Below, piece by piece: positions 35,677 through 44,171 of a DNA stretch of 64,000 bases (position 1 is its first letter; every line of letters begins with the position of its first letter). The position numbers were made by a program, and so were the translations under genes. This DNA comes from Fabrea salina (taxonomy: Eukaryota; Ciliophora; Heterotrichea; Heterotrichida; Fabreidae): NCBI GenBank assembly GCA_022984795.1, contig JALIHJ010000014.1, positions 186,001 through 250,000 of the forward strand, given 5' to 3'. The notes under the pieces are model-generated. The model saw nothing but the letters and a program-made list of their open reading frames with translations, searched no databases and had not been told where the DNA came from.

Positions 35677-36858
35677 ATGGCGACTATAAAACTGGAATAC
35701 GGAAGTGAGTTCCGACGGCTGTCTGAAATACCCAAGAGTTACCAAGAACTAAAAGAAAAGGTCTATGAGTTTTTCCAAGAGCGCGAACCCCTAATTCAGT
35801 ACAAAGACCACGAAGGCGACCTCATTACAATTTCTTCAGAACCTGAGTATCAAGAGGCCCTTTCTTCCTCAGAAAACACTCTTCTGAAACTCATTGTGAA
35901 GGCTTCGGATTTCAAAAGTTCTTTGCTGCTAAACATCCCTTTGGCTAACTCAGAATCAGACAAAGAGTCAGAAGAGTCTATGGTCCTTCTTTCTCCAACT
36001 AACGAGCAAACCGACGCCTATTCCTTCCCTACAGAAGACAAAGCTTTTGAAACCCAACCTGTGGAGTCAGTTGATGTAAGCATCCTCGCAATGCCTGATG
36101 TAAATGAAAGTGCCTGCTACACCCAACCCTCTACTTCTGAAAAAGCCAACCTCACTAACGAAGTCCTAACCCAAGAACAGGAATGCGGAGTGCCTTTGAG
36201 TGAAACTGGTTGTGATGCTTTGGAAATCAATACTCAGGAGACTTCCACGGAGCCCGTTAAAACCAGTTCTGTAGCTGTGGAAACCCCCAAACCTCCCACT
36301 GAATCTAAGAATTTAGGCACTCAAGCTATGTTTAGCATCAGTCTAAACTCTAAAGAAGAAGTTAACCCTGCTTTGTTAGAAAGCTTAAGGGACATTGTGC
36401 GCGAAGAACTTCAAAAAAAGTCCCAGACTTCTCGTGTTTTGGTTAAACACGAAGCACAGTGCAGTAAGTGCTCCCAGTATCCAATACTCGGAGTGCGTTA
36501 CTACTGTGCAGAGTGCGAACTGAGTTTATGTGAAGACTGTGAAGAACAAACAGACCACCAACACGACATGTTTAAGCTGAGGAAGCCTGACTCGATGCCT
36601 AAAAGTCCTCAACAGCACGTTAAAGAAGAAGTTAAAGAATTCCCTAAAGAAGAGTCCAAAGTGCTTGTTCCTAAAGTAGAAATTGACTTTAGTGGAAGTA
36701 ACTTTGCCAGACCTACTGGAAAGCAAATGAAACAAATGGTGAACCAGTTTGAAAACCTAGGTTTCACCGACCAAGAAAAAATCATGAGGTCTTTGGTGAA
36801 AGCCAACTTTAACCTAGAAGTAGCTGCCGATATGCTTATTGACAGCTCTAGTTGTTAA
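35677..36858 (+). CDS. p62/NBR1-like selective autophagy receptor (PB1-ZZ-UBA)
   Basis: The 393-residue protein has a PB1 domain at about 1-78, with an acidic OPCA-like end ('YKDHEGDLITISSEPEYQEA'). A ZZ zinc finger lies at about 257-300 with ordered cysteine pairs (CSKC, YYCAEC, LCEDC) and His-x-His. A UBA domain lies at about 345-390 ('NQFENLGFTDQEKIMRSLVK'). This order matches SQSTM1/p62, and the NBR1 FW domain is absent. Such receptors bind ubiquitinated cargo and the autophagosome protein Atg8. The region between PB1 and ZZ is acidic and Thr/Pro-rich. An Atg8-binding motif is not clear by eye. The role is inferred from architecture. Confidence 0.87.
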   Translation: MATIKLEYGSEFRRLSEIPKSYQELKEKVYEFFQEREPLIQYKDHEGDLITISSEPEYQEALSSSENTLLKLIVKASDFKSSLLLNIPLANSESDKESEESMVLLSPTNEQTDAYSFPTEDKAFETQPVESVDVSILAMPDVNESACYTQPSTSEKANLTNEVLTQEQECGVPLSETGCDALEINTQETSTEPVKTSSVAVETPKPPTESKNLGTQAMFSISLNSKEEVNPALLESLRDIVREELQKKSQTSRVLVKHEAQCSKCSQYPILGVRYYCAECELSLCEDCEEQTDHQHDMFKLRKPDSMPKSPQQHVKEEVKEFPKEESKVLVPKVEIDFSGSNFARPTGKQMKQMVNQFENLGFTDQEKIMRSLVKANFNLEVAADMLIDSSSC

Positions 36859-36887
36859 TTAACTATATTGATATAGCATTTATAATA

Positions 36888-37232
36888 ATGCACTCACGGA
36901 GCTCTACCAAAAGAAGGTCTGGAAAGTTCAGGAACTCCTCCAGCAAAGTATCGGACATTTACTTAACTACTCCTTTGATGCCCCAAAAGCTTTCTCCAAT
37001 TTACAACTCTCACTTAAGAAAAAGATCCCTGCAGCTCCCTTCAGCAGGACGTAACTCTAGTTTGCCTAAAACTGACGAAACCGAAGACAGGTACTTAGAA
37101 GAAGACCCTTACTACAAACGCCAGCCCAAAGTTAAAGTGCCTTCTTTAAACGAGCCCAGTCACATAATGTTTAGTTTTGTGCCCCAAAATGACCAGATTT
37201 CAGTCCAGCCTTTCATACCCAAAAGTTCATAG
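36888..37232 (+). CDS. hypothetical basic protein, 114 aa
   Basis: The start is placed at 36888 (MHSRSSTKRRSG); the frame extends upstream to 36852 but that ATG lies inside the preceding gene. The product is rich in Ser, Lys, Arg and Pro, with no hydrophobic core or known motif. It resembles the other small basic proteins of this window in composition. It is accepted because it fills the gap between two confident genes, has the A/T-only start context and ends 11 nt from the convergent LRR/IQ gene stop. Confidence 0.55.
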   Translation: MHSRSSTKRRSGKFRNSSSKVSDIYLTTPLMPQKLSPIYNSHLRKRSLQLPSAGRNSSLPKTDETEDRYLEEDPYYKRQPKVKVPSLNEPSHIMFSFVPQNDQISVQPFIPKSS

Positions 37233-37243
37233 TTAACATTAAA

Positions 37244-40090
37244 TTATAAAAACGCAGTTTGGCGTTGTTTGGTTTTGAATCTTTCGTAGAGCAAAGCTTC
37301 TACTATTTCTCTTCTTTCTTTGTTTTTTTCTTTGATTTGGTTGACTTTTTTGACTGTTTCAACGTAAGACTTGCGTTTAAACCTGGCGTACTCGTTCTTT
37401 TTCATGATGCTTTGCATCATATTTCTTGCCTGTGCAAAGTTAGTTATAAAGGTTTTTTCGCTGTCGATGACTTGTCTTTTGTTTTCCATTGCTTTCACAA
37501 AGCTCCGTTTCAAAGCTTTTTCTCGGAACTCAGCGTTTTCCCGGGTAGTTTTGATTTCGTTGAGTTTCTTTTTTTCTTCTTTGCTTTGGTCGATTTTGGC
37601 TTCTAGTTCTGCTTTTTGAGTTGCTTTTATTTGTTCTCTGCGCTTTTTGATGGTTTCTCTGGCGTTCTTGACTCTTTGAGCTACTACTTCTTTGTGACTT
37701 ACAGAAGAGTACGGTTTTATGGGAAGTGGGCTTCCAGAGTAACTGGGTACTTCTTCAAAGGTTTCTGGAGGTTTGGAGGGTTTAGGTTCTCTTTTCTCAG
37801 TAATCGGGGTTTCGTACACAGGCTCAAGGGCTTTGCTGAGGATTTGTGTGGCTGCACAGGGCTTTTTGGGGTTGAGTTTTTTAGTTGTCCAGATCTTTCG
37901 GAGCTTAGACATAAGGAAAGGGTGTTCCAGCATAGACTTTGAAAACACAGGGACGTAAGTGTTAGTTTTGTGGTCCAGAGTCTTTAGAAAGACAATAGCT
38001 GCCCTTCTCCTGGCGTCTTCCAAAGTGTTGTACTTGAGTTTGATGAACTTTAAAGAAGCGTCTGAAACTAAGGGCTTAGAAGCCACTTCGCTGTAAAGGT
38101 TCTTGATTTCCACAAAAGCGCCTGACAAAACAACAGCTTGGAGAGTTTTTTCTTCGTCACTAGACAAACCTAAGAACCTTGAGTCCGAAACCTCAAATTC
38201 TAAGTTGAACCACCTCGGAAGGAGTCTGCCTGTTTCGCCCAAAACCAAAAAGACTTCGTTTTCTTGAATGTAGAAGTCAAAGTCTTGTTCTGGAAAGTCC
38301 AAAGAAGAAGAAGTCACTGTTAAGTTCTGGAAAAGGTGCTCTTGAATGTACAGCACTGGTTCTTTGATTTCTTTGAGTGATCTGTGTAAGTGACTCAGGA
38401 AAAGGAGTCTTCTGTGGAACTTAACAAAGCGCCACCAGCGCTGGACACAGAAAACAGCCCTTCTAATAAGGACTTCTTGGACAAGTGGTAGACTCTTGCG
38501 TACTCTGTAGCCTCTCCAGTGGGCTTGGATGGTGCATGCAGCGTTTACTCTGTTAACTAGTACTTCAAATAACGGCAGAAAAATTGGACAGTCTTTGCTA
38601 GAAGCTGTTTTGTTATAAGCAAGCACTAACAGAAACAACTTCTGCAAAAACTCTTTAGAAGGAGCTTCGAACTCTACCAAGTCTAAGTAGTCATCCAACT
38701 CTAACTCCAGCGATTGGTACTTTTTGCGTTCTTTTTGGGTGAAAGGACACCCTCTAGTTTTAAGTTTTTTGAGGTAGCTTAAGTACTCAGTGTGGTGGTA
38801 AAGACTTGAAACACTAATTTCACTTAGTGATCTGCTTTCGTGGTTGCTTGCAAACTTAGCATAAGGAATCCACTGCAGCATTTGGATCAGAGGAACTGGT
38901 TTGTACTCAAAGAGTTCTAAGTCAGGGAACCGCACTACTTTCAGAGTCTTGCAAGTTTTGATTCTCGAAAACAAGTCACTGAAAGAGTAGTTTTCTTTAC
39001 GAAGTTTCCTTTCAAAGAACTCAGGAACCATGCGGTCAGTTATAGAGTAAGCTGGGTGGTACTCCTCAGTCAGCTGAGACAAAGCTTTTAACAAGCATAT
39101 GAAGGTTCTTTGTTGTGACTTAAAAACGTAAATTTTGGTGCCTTCTAAAATGGGCAGTCCGTGCCTGCTGTTCTTCCAAGTTCTAAACACAGTCTGAAAC
39201 TTAGTGGCAGCTAGGTTTTTTTTCTTCTTTTCCTCTTTAGTTTTCTTGTACACGTTTATGTAAACTTCTTCGATCTTGCGTGCAGCCTTGATCTCAATAA
39301 ACTCTTCAGGGGGGTAAAGCAGGTCCTCGTTATTAGTTTCTCTAAGTAAACTTTCCAAGTCTTTTTTAAGGGAGTTCCTCAGAAGCCAGCCTCTTACGTG
39401 TTTTTGTATCAAAATAGCACTTTTGTCCCTTTCGCTCACGTAGCTTCCAATGTGCTTCTTGACCAGGTACTTGCGCCACAAACTCTGGATTCTAATAGCT
39501 GGAGAGACCTTTTCCCACCTGCGTTTGAGTTTATAAATGTGGTTGTGGAAACTGTTCATGTCCATAGTGTCTTGGATCCAAACCTTAGCGTTCAGTAAGT
39601 TAGGTGTGAAGTACCCTTTTCTTTCTTCTTCAGTCGCAATCAAAAAGTCCAGGGCTAGTAAACTAGGCAGTTTGCGGATCAAGTACTCTCGGTAACCTTC
39701 GAAGTGGATGCAAGGGTTGTTGAACAGAGTGATGTGCATTACCCTGGGCATTTGGGACAGGGACTTTAGGTCGTCCCAGGAGTTAATCAAGTTGTCGTGC
39801 AAGTAAAGAACTTTGAGACTAGGCATGCTTTCCCAAAGCTCTGGAGGCCCTACTTTGCTGATTAGGTTGGTGGACAGGTCTAGCTTGCGCAAGTTGGTGA
39901 AACCCAAGGAAATGTTTATGTCTGGGAAGTTATTAGACTTGAGGGACAGAATAAAAAGGCGAGTTCCCAGTAGTTCAAGCAAGAGTTTGAAACCTGAATG
40001 CAAGTTCATGCTGCTTAGGTCCAAACACTTGATTTGCTTGATGTTTTCTTCTTTGGAAATTGAAATGATTTGTTCTTTCCTCAAAGCCAT
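37244..40090 (-). CDS. leucine-rich repeat and IQ-motif protein (LRRIQ-like), 948 aa
   Basis: Residues about 15-160 are an SDS22-type LRR domain ('LRKLDLSTNLISKVGPPELW', 'LKVLYLHDNLINSWDDLKSL', 'PRVMHITLFNNPCIHFEGYR'). Downstream lie IQ motifs: 'IRIQSLWRKYLVKK' near 198, 'ILIQKHVRGWLLRN' near 227, 'CTIQAHWRGYRVRK' near 525, plus weaker ones. The C-terminal 150 residues are basic and helical with repeated K/R/E runs. LRR plus IQ is the layout of LRRIQ3 and LRRIQ1, which are axonemal or sperm-flagellar in animals. Calmodulin binding and a ciliary role are inferred. The gene is one unbroken frame. Confidence 0.84.
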   Translation of the reverse strand: MALRKEQIISISKEENIKQIKCLDLSSMNLHSGFKLLLELLGTRLFILSLKSNNFPDINISLGFTNLRKLDLSTNLISKVGPPELWESMPSLKVLYLHDNLINSWDDLKSLSQMPRVMHITLFNNPCIHFEGYREYLIRKLPSLLALDFLIATEEERKGYFTPNLLNAKVWIQDTMDMNSFHNHIYKLKRRWEKVSPAIRIQSLWRKYLVKKHIGSYVSERDKSAILIQKHVRGWLLRNSLKKDLESLLRETNNEDLLYPPEEFIEIKAARKIEEVYINVYKKTKEEKKKKNLAATKFQTVFRTWKNSRHGLPILEGTKIYVFKSQQRTFICLLKALSQLTEEYHPAYSITDRMVPEFFERKLRKENYSFSDLFSRIKTCKTLKVVRFPDLELFEYKPVPLIQMLQWIPYAKFASNHESRSLSEISVSSLYHHTEYLSYLKKLKTRGCPFTQKERKKYQSLELELDDYLDLVEFEAPSKEFLQKLFLLVLAYNKTASSKDCPIFLPLFEVLVNRVNAACTIQAHWRGYRVRKSLPLVQEVLIRRAVFCVQRWWRFVKFHRRLLFLSHLHRSLKEIKEPVLYIQEHLFQNLTVTSSSLDFPEQDFDFYIQENEVFLVLGETGRLLPRWFNLEFEVSDSRFLGLSSDEEKTLQAVVLSGAFVEIKNLYSEVASKPLVSDASLKFIKLKYNTLEDARRRAAIVFLKTLDHKTNTYVPVFSKSMLEHPFLMSKLRKIWTTKKLNPKKPCAATQILSKALEPVYETPITEKREPKPSKPPETFEEVPSYSGSPLPIKPYSSVSHKEVVAQRVKNARETIKKRREQIKATQKAELEAKIDQSKEEKKKLNEIKTTRENAEFREKALKRSFVKAMENKRQVIDSEKTFITNFAQARNMMQSIMKKNEYARFKRKSYVETVKKVNQIKEKNKERREIVEALLYERFKTKQRQTAFL

Positions 40091-40105
40091 TTCAAAGATT
40101 ATTAA

Positions 40106-40942
40106 TTATTGGGAATACTGCAACTTAAGGTGTTCTTCTGACTTCCGCCATTTCTTAAACTCTTCAATTTGGAGTTTAGTGAGTTCCAGAACTCTTCTGG
40201 TTTTGTGAACTTTGAGTTTAGTTAACGGTTTCTGGGCTGCGTGGGAGATTTTCCACTCCCATTCTTGTTTGTCGTTTCTCACAGTTTCTTGTTCCATGTC
40301 TATGTTTTCAGTTTTGTTGGAGGACTCCAGGGACATTTGTATGGCTTTTTGGACTTCTTGGTCTTCTTGCAAGTCGTTGGCGTTTTCGAAGTTGTCCAGA
40401 TTCTCAACTGTAAGACAGAAACTACTTCCTTCTGTAATCCCAGCTTCTCCGAGCTGCAGTTGGTCTTTGCCTTCTAAGGTTTCTATCCTTCCGTTTTCTT
40501 TGATTTCTTCAAGTTCGAATTTGTTCGACGGCAAATTTAGTTTTTTACATAGAAAAGTTTTGAACTGCTGAATGGTCATTTGTAGTGAGACGCAAAAGTT
40601 AGTTTCTGGAGGGAACTCTGCAAAGTTGCCCAGAATGCGCACTTCGACCGTAACAGGTCCTAAGTCAGGAATGCCTTTTTGGTAAAAGACTTCTACTTCA
40701 GGTCCTCCTCCGAAATAGTCCACTAAGCTTTTCCAAAGCTCTTCGGGAACAGAAACAAAGTGGGTGTTTTCTAGTAAGTCTTGCTTGAGTTGGGCATACT
40801 TCATGTCATTAGTTAGATTTTGGAACAGTTTGGAGTTGTCTATTGGGCCTGGAGAGTTGCAGTCTGAGTCGAGCGCTGAGTAAATGTTCCACCAGTCTTG
40901 TGCTATTAAGTATTTGGTCAGGGCTGAGGTGTTTATTTCCAT
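40106..40942 (-). CDS. DUSP-ubiquitin-like-UIM protein lacking a protease domain
   Basis: The start at 40942 (MEINTSALTK) is preferred over an upstream in-frame ATG at 40987. The 278-residue product begins with a DUSP domain: 'YLIAQDWWNIYSAL', 'PGPIDNSKLF', 'VPEELWKSLVDYFGGGPEVE', all matching USP4/USP15-type DUSP blocks. A ubiquitin-like segment follows (about 95-185). A UIM-like helix 'EDQEVQKAIQMSLESS' lies near 202. The tail is basic. In USPs the DUSP-Ubl pair precedes a catalytic domain with Cys and His boxes; none is present here. It may be a ubiquitin-pathway adaptor (inference). Confidence 0.82.
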   Translation of the reverse strand: MEINTSALTKYLIAQDWWNIYSALDSDCNSPGPIDNSKLFQNLTNDMKYAQLKQDLLENTHFVSVPEELWKSLVDYFGGGPEVEVFYQKGIPDLGPVTVEVRILGNFAEFPPETNFCVSLQMTIQQFKTFLCKKLNLPSNKFELEEIKENGRIETLEGKDQLQLGEAGITEGSSFCLTVENLDNFENANDLQEDQEVQKAIQMSLESSNKTENIDMEQETVRNDKQEWEWKISHAAQKPLTKLKVHKTRRVLELTKLQIEEFKKWRKSEEHLKLQYSQ

Positions 40943-41013
40943 TTGATTATATAGATGGGAATTCACAAAAATCTTGTTTAAACGCACTAAACTCTAGAAC
41001 TTATTAAGAATTA

Positions 41014-41667
41014 TTATTGACCTCCCAAACTTCTGGAAAACTCCCTAAGCAAGAAACTGGCAATAGTGTTGGTAGAACAACCTTGCATGCCTAGTGCTTT
41101 TTTGCCCCTTCTAATTAGGGTGTGCCACCTGTTTTTTACAGCATTTTCGGTTCTTCCAGGCAGTTCTTTTGAAATAACGCTCCATTTGTTGCCTAGCTTT
41201 TCTCTAGAAGTCAAGAGCATCACGTCTTCTTGGTAGCTCCACTCTCCCTCTAAATAAACTTTACTATTCAATTCTGGATTTACATGGTTTTGCCATCTTT
41301 CACGACAATGCTTGCCTTTGCGAACTTCAGCGTTGCCGTGGAATTCCTCATTCAGTAACCGGGCTATTTGAGACCAGTTCTTGACTCCAACTTCACTGAC
41401 GTGTTCTTTAAGCTTGTTATCCTCAGCGGTAGTCCACTTTTTCTGCTTAATTCCTCCTCGCGGAATAGGCTTTTTAGGTGCAGGCCATTGTTGGGTTTTG
41501 AGTGAGTTTTGAAAATACAAAGATGAAACTGTGTATATTGGCAAGAAGGTGTCAGTTTCAAAATTAGGAATGCAAGGCACCCAGACCGGTGCACTTGTAG
41601 CTGCTGGGAGAGGAATTTGGCCAGAGTCATTCACCCAGTTAGCTAGAAAGTTGTTTTCGTCCACCAT
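41014..41667 (-). CDS. MYB R2R3-type transcription factor
   Basis: Two MYB repeats are clear: 'KKWTTAEDNKLKEHV...WSQIARLL' and 'GEWSYQEDVMLL...WSVISKELPGRTENAVKNRW', each with its three spaced tryptophans. The frame is open from 41667 to 41014 (217 codons). A 15-nt segment at 41250-41264 fits the local intron consensus and contains no in-frame stop. Removing it gives 'NPELNKGEWSYQED', the normal inter-repeat sequence of MYB proteins, so I take exons as 41265-41667 and 41014-41249 (212 residues). The rest is low complexity. A nuclear DNA-binding regulator is expected; targets are unknown. Confidence 0.9.
   Translation of the reverse strand: MVDENNFLANWVNDSGQIPLPAATSAPVWVPCIPNFETDTFLPIYTVSSLYFQNSLKTQQWPAPKKPIPRGGIKQKKWTTAEDNKLKEHVSEVGVKNWSQIARLLNEEFHGNAEVRKGKHCRERWQNHVNPELNSKVYLEGEWSYQEDVMLLTSREKLGNKWSVISKELPGRTENAVKNRWHTLIRRGKKALGMQGCSTNTIASFLLREFSRSLGGQ
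41250..41264 (-). other. hidden in-frame 15-nt intron in the MYB gene
   Basis: GTAAAGTTTATTTAG on the minus strand, phase 1, with no in-frame stop. It matches GTAA-N4-TA-N3-AG. Splicing replaces eight residues N-S-K-V-Y-L-E-G by N-K-G, restoring the standard NPEL-x-KG-x-W linker between MYB repeats. Confidence 0.85.
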
Positions 41668-42190
41668 TTATTTACCTTTGATAAGATAATTTGTATATTG
41701 AAAAAAACATTTACTATTTTTTGGTTTTAGGTAGAGTGTAGCTTGGCACCAAAAGTTAACTGCTAGCTAAGAATTTCATAGCTTTGGCAGCATAAGCTTA
41801 AGTCTGTGGTTGCGAAGTTAAGTTTAAGTGCTTAAGTGAATTTCTGTTTAATTTCTAAATTTCTTTACTTAGTTCTGAATTTAGTCGATAACGGTTGTGT
41901 AGATTCCTGTACAGTACTGCAAAGCAAAGCTGATTAAGTCCAGAGCAATCACCTGCTAAATGCATAAATTGAATTAATTGAGCTCTTGCTAGTAGTAGTT
42001 CAGTACAAAAAGGCTGTTAAAGGCTAAAGGAAGCTGTAAGTCAAATTTACCTATTCTTTATAAAAGCTGTTGAATAAATTATATACAGTATGTCAGCTAT
42101 TTAGGAATTAACTAATAAACTTTTGAATTAAAGTAGATTACCAAAACAAGTAAAACTCTAAAGAATTAAACTCATTATAATCAGCCTAAA
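41668..42190. other. longest gene-free interval (523 nt)
   Basis: This A/T-rich stretch separates the divergent MYB and CLC genes. I see no frame longer than a few codons, no tRNA and no strong RNA fold. It holds several TTAAG/CTTAA words around 41790-41850, a GTACAGTAC palindrome near 41908 and a TTTATAAAAG TATA-like word near 42058. It is most likely promoter and untranslated sequence for one or both genes. Confidence 0.45.
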
Positions 42191-44167
42191 ATGATTCCCC
42201 AAAACAAACAATACCGCTCGAATTTTATCATCACAGACTTTTACACAAACTTCGACCAAATTACTCAGAAATCCCACAAAAAGCAGCCTTGGCTTTGTAG
42301 AGTCCTAAACAAGCTCCAAATGCTTGACCCTTTAGTTTGGGCAGTGCTTTTTTTACTTAGTGTGCTGGCAAGTGGACTTTGTTTCTGCGTGAACGCCTTG
42401 TGTCATCTTTTACTAGAGCTCAGACTCAACCTTCCAGTTCTAGAGTCTTGGTACTTGAACTTAGTTGTGTGGGTGTGCTTTTCTGTGGTGTTTGGAGTTT
42501 TGGCAGGCTGCTGTGGGAAGTGGATCAGCAGCGAAGCAGAAGGCTCAGGAATACCTGAAATGAAGTCGATTCTTTCAGGAGTACACTTGTCCAAGCACCT
42601 TAACTACAAAGTCCTGACTGCTAAGTTTTTAGGTTTGGTGCTAGCTACTGCTGCTGGACTTAGTATTGGAAACGAAGGACCTTTTGTTCACGTTTCTGGA
42701 ATAATTGCCAATAAAGTGATGAAGTGTTCTGCTTTTTCTGAGCTTCACAACAACAAGAACTTAAGAAAACAAATCCTAGCTGCCTCAGTAGGTGCTGGAA
42801 TAGCTGTTGCTTTCGGAGCTCCTCTTGGAGCGGCTTTTTTCAGTATTGAGGTTACTGCTACTTACTATATAGTAAACCACCTTTGGAGGGGTATATACTG
42901 CTCGGTGATCTGTGTAGTATGCTTTCAGTTGTTTGAGCTCACTAAAATTATAGACCTTGTGGACAGTACAAGTTTCCCTGACTTTAAGTTTACTTTCGAG
43001 TTATTTAACTTTTTGGTGCTGGGAATTGCTTGTGGTGTAATGGGATTTTTGTTTGTTTGCTTAGCTGGCAAAGCAGTGTTACTCAGAGTGCAAAACAAGT
43101 TTGGGGTTCTGCACTCAAGGTTTTTTTACATATTAGCAGTGACTAGTATATGTGCAGCAGTAACTTTTTTCTTGCCTTACTTAAGACATCCAGACAAAAC
43201 TGTTATAAATCACATGTTTAGTTCACACGACTCAGACACCTCTTTTTGGGTCTACTTTTCTGTGAAGCTATGTTTGACAGCACTGAGCATTAGTTTGCCA
43301 GTGGCTTGTGGAGTATTTAGTCCAGTGTTTGCAGCAGGTGCTTGCTTTGGAAGGTTCTTTGGAGAAGTTGTGAGCAGTTTGGTGGAAGTGCAGAACCAAA
43401 GAATCTACTCTATAGTTGCAGCGGCAGCATTGACCTCTGCTGTGACTCAAACAGTTTCAGTAGCCATTATAGTATTTGAACTTTCAGGACAAATTAACTT
43501 TTTGCTGCCCATGTTGGTTGGAGTAATGTCTGCTTACCTCACAAGCAGAGGCTTAGGAAAGTCTATATACGATGTGTTGATGGAAATCAAAAGGCTCCCT
43601 TACTTGCCCTTTGTAAAGCAAGAAAACTTCTATAGACTTAAAGCTAAAGACATCGTTTCCCCTAACTTTATTTGGCTCTACCAAACCACAAGTGTTTTTG
43701 AAGTAGCAAGAACTGTGCTTGAAGCTGAGTCTTTTATGCTCAAGGTGCCTGTTTTAAATGGGTCTATGGAGCTGCTAGGAGACCTAAGCATTACTGAACT
43801 CAAAAACTACTTATACAAAGTTTACACCTTTGAAAGTTTTTTGCTCAGTGAAAGAGCTAGAGCCATTTTGGACAAGTGTTTTGTAAGTCCAAGTCAACTT
43901 TGCTTGGCTGAGAACTACCAAGCTATCATCAGCAGCCAAGACACTAGTCTTGAAGAGTTCTTCAATAAAGAAACTAGTTTCACAGAAACAGACCCAGGCC
44001 CTTTAGCTATACCTGAAAACACTCCACTTGCAAAGGTCCACTTTTTGTTTTTGATGTTAGGCTCAACACAGATTTACGTAGAGTACAAAGGAAAACTCAA
44101 AGGAATACTTTTCAGAGCAAACATCATTGGCCAAAACTGCAACAAAAACGCTTCTATATGGAAGTAA
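42191..44167 (+). CDS. CLC-family chloride channel
   Basis: The 658-residue product has all CLC landmarks. The selectivity motif GSGIPE is at 118-123, with Ser as in chloride-selective members. GNEGPFVH starts at 160, with gating glutamate E162 (the first variable residue is Asn rather than Lys). A 'FFSIEVTATYY' block lies at 216-226. V221 sits where proton-coupled exchangers have a glutamate, so this should be a channel, not a Cl-/H+ antiporter (family knowledge plus inference). The C-terminal part holds a degenerate CBS pair. Its stop is 4 nt from that of glycogen debranching enzyme. Confidence 0.93.
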   Translation: MIPQNKQYRSNFIITDFYTNFDQITQKSHKKQPWLCRVLNKLQMLDPLVWAVLFLLSVLASGLCFCVNALCHLLLELRLNLPVLESWYLNLVVWVCFSVVFGVLAGCCGKWISSEAEGSGIPEMKSILSGVHLSKHLNYKVLTAKFLGLVLATAAGLSIGNEGPFVHVSGIIANKVMKCSAFSELHNNKNLRKQILAASVGAGIAVAFGAPLGAAFFSIEVTATYYIVNHLWRGIYCSVICVVCFQLFELTKIIDLVDSTSFPDFKFTFELFNFLVLGIACGVMGFLFVCLAGKAVLLRVQNKFGVLHSRFFYILAVTSICAAVTFFLPYLRHPDKTVINHMFSSHDSDTSFWVYFSVKLCLTALSISLPVACGVFSPVFAAGACFGRFFGEVVSSLVEVQNQRIYSIVAAAALTSAVTQTVSVAIIVFELSGQINFLLPMLVGVMSAYLTSRGLGKSIYDVLMEIKRLPYLPFVKQENFYRLKAKDIVSPNFIWLYQTTSVFEVARTVLEAESFMLKVPVLNGSMELLGDLSITELKNYLYKVYTFESFLLSERARAILDKCFVSPSQLCLAENYQAIISSQDTSLEEFFNKETSFTETDPGPLAIPENTPLAKVHFLFLMLGSTQIYVEYKGKLKGILFRANIIGQNCNKNASIWK

Positions 44168-44171
44168 GTTA

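Noticed and set aside
41760-42060. Possible tRNA or snoRNA in the large gap before the CLC gene.
   Set aside because: No cloverleaf, box A/B pair or C/D box pair could be assembled by eye.
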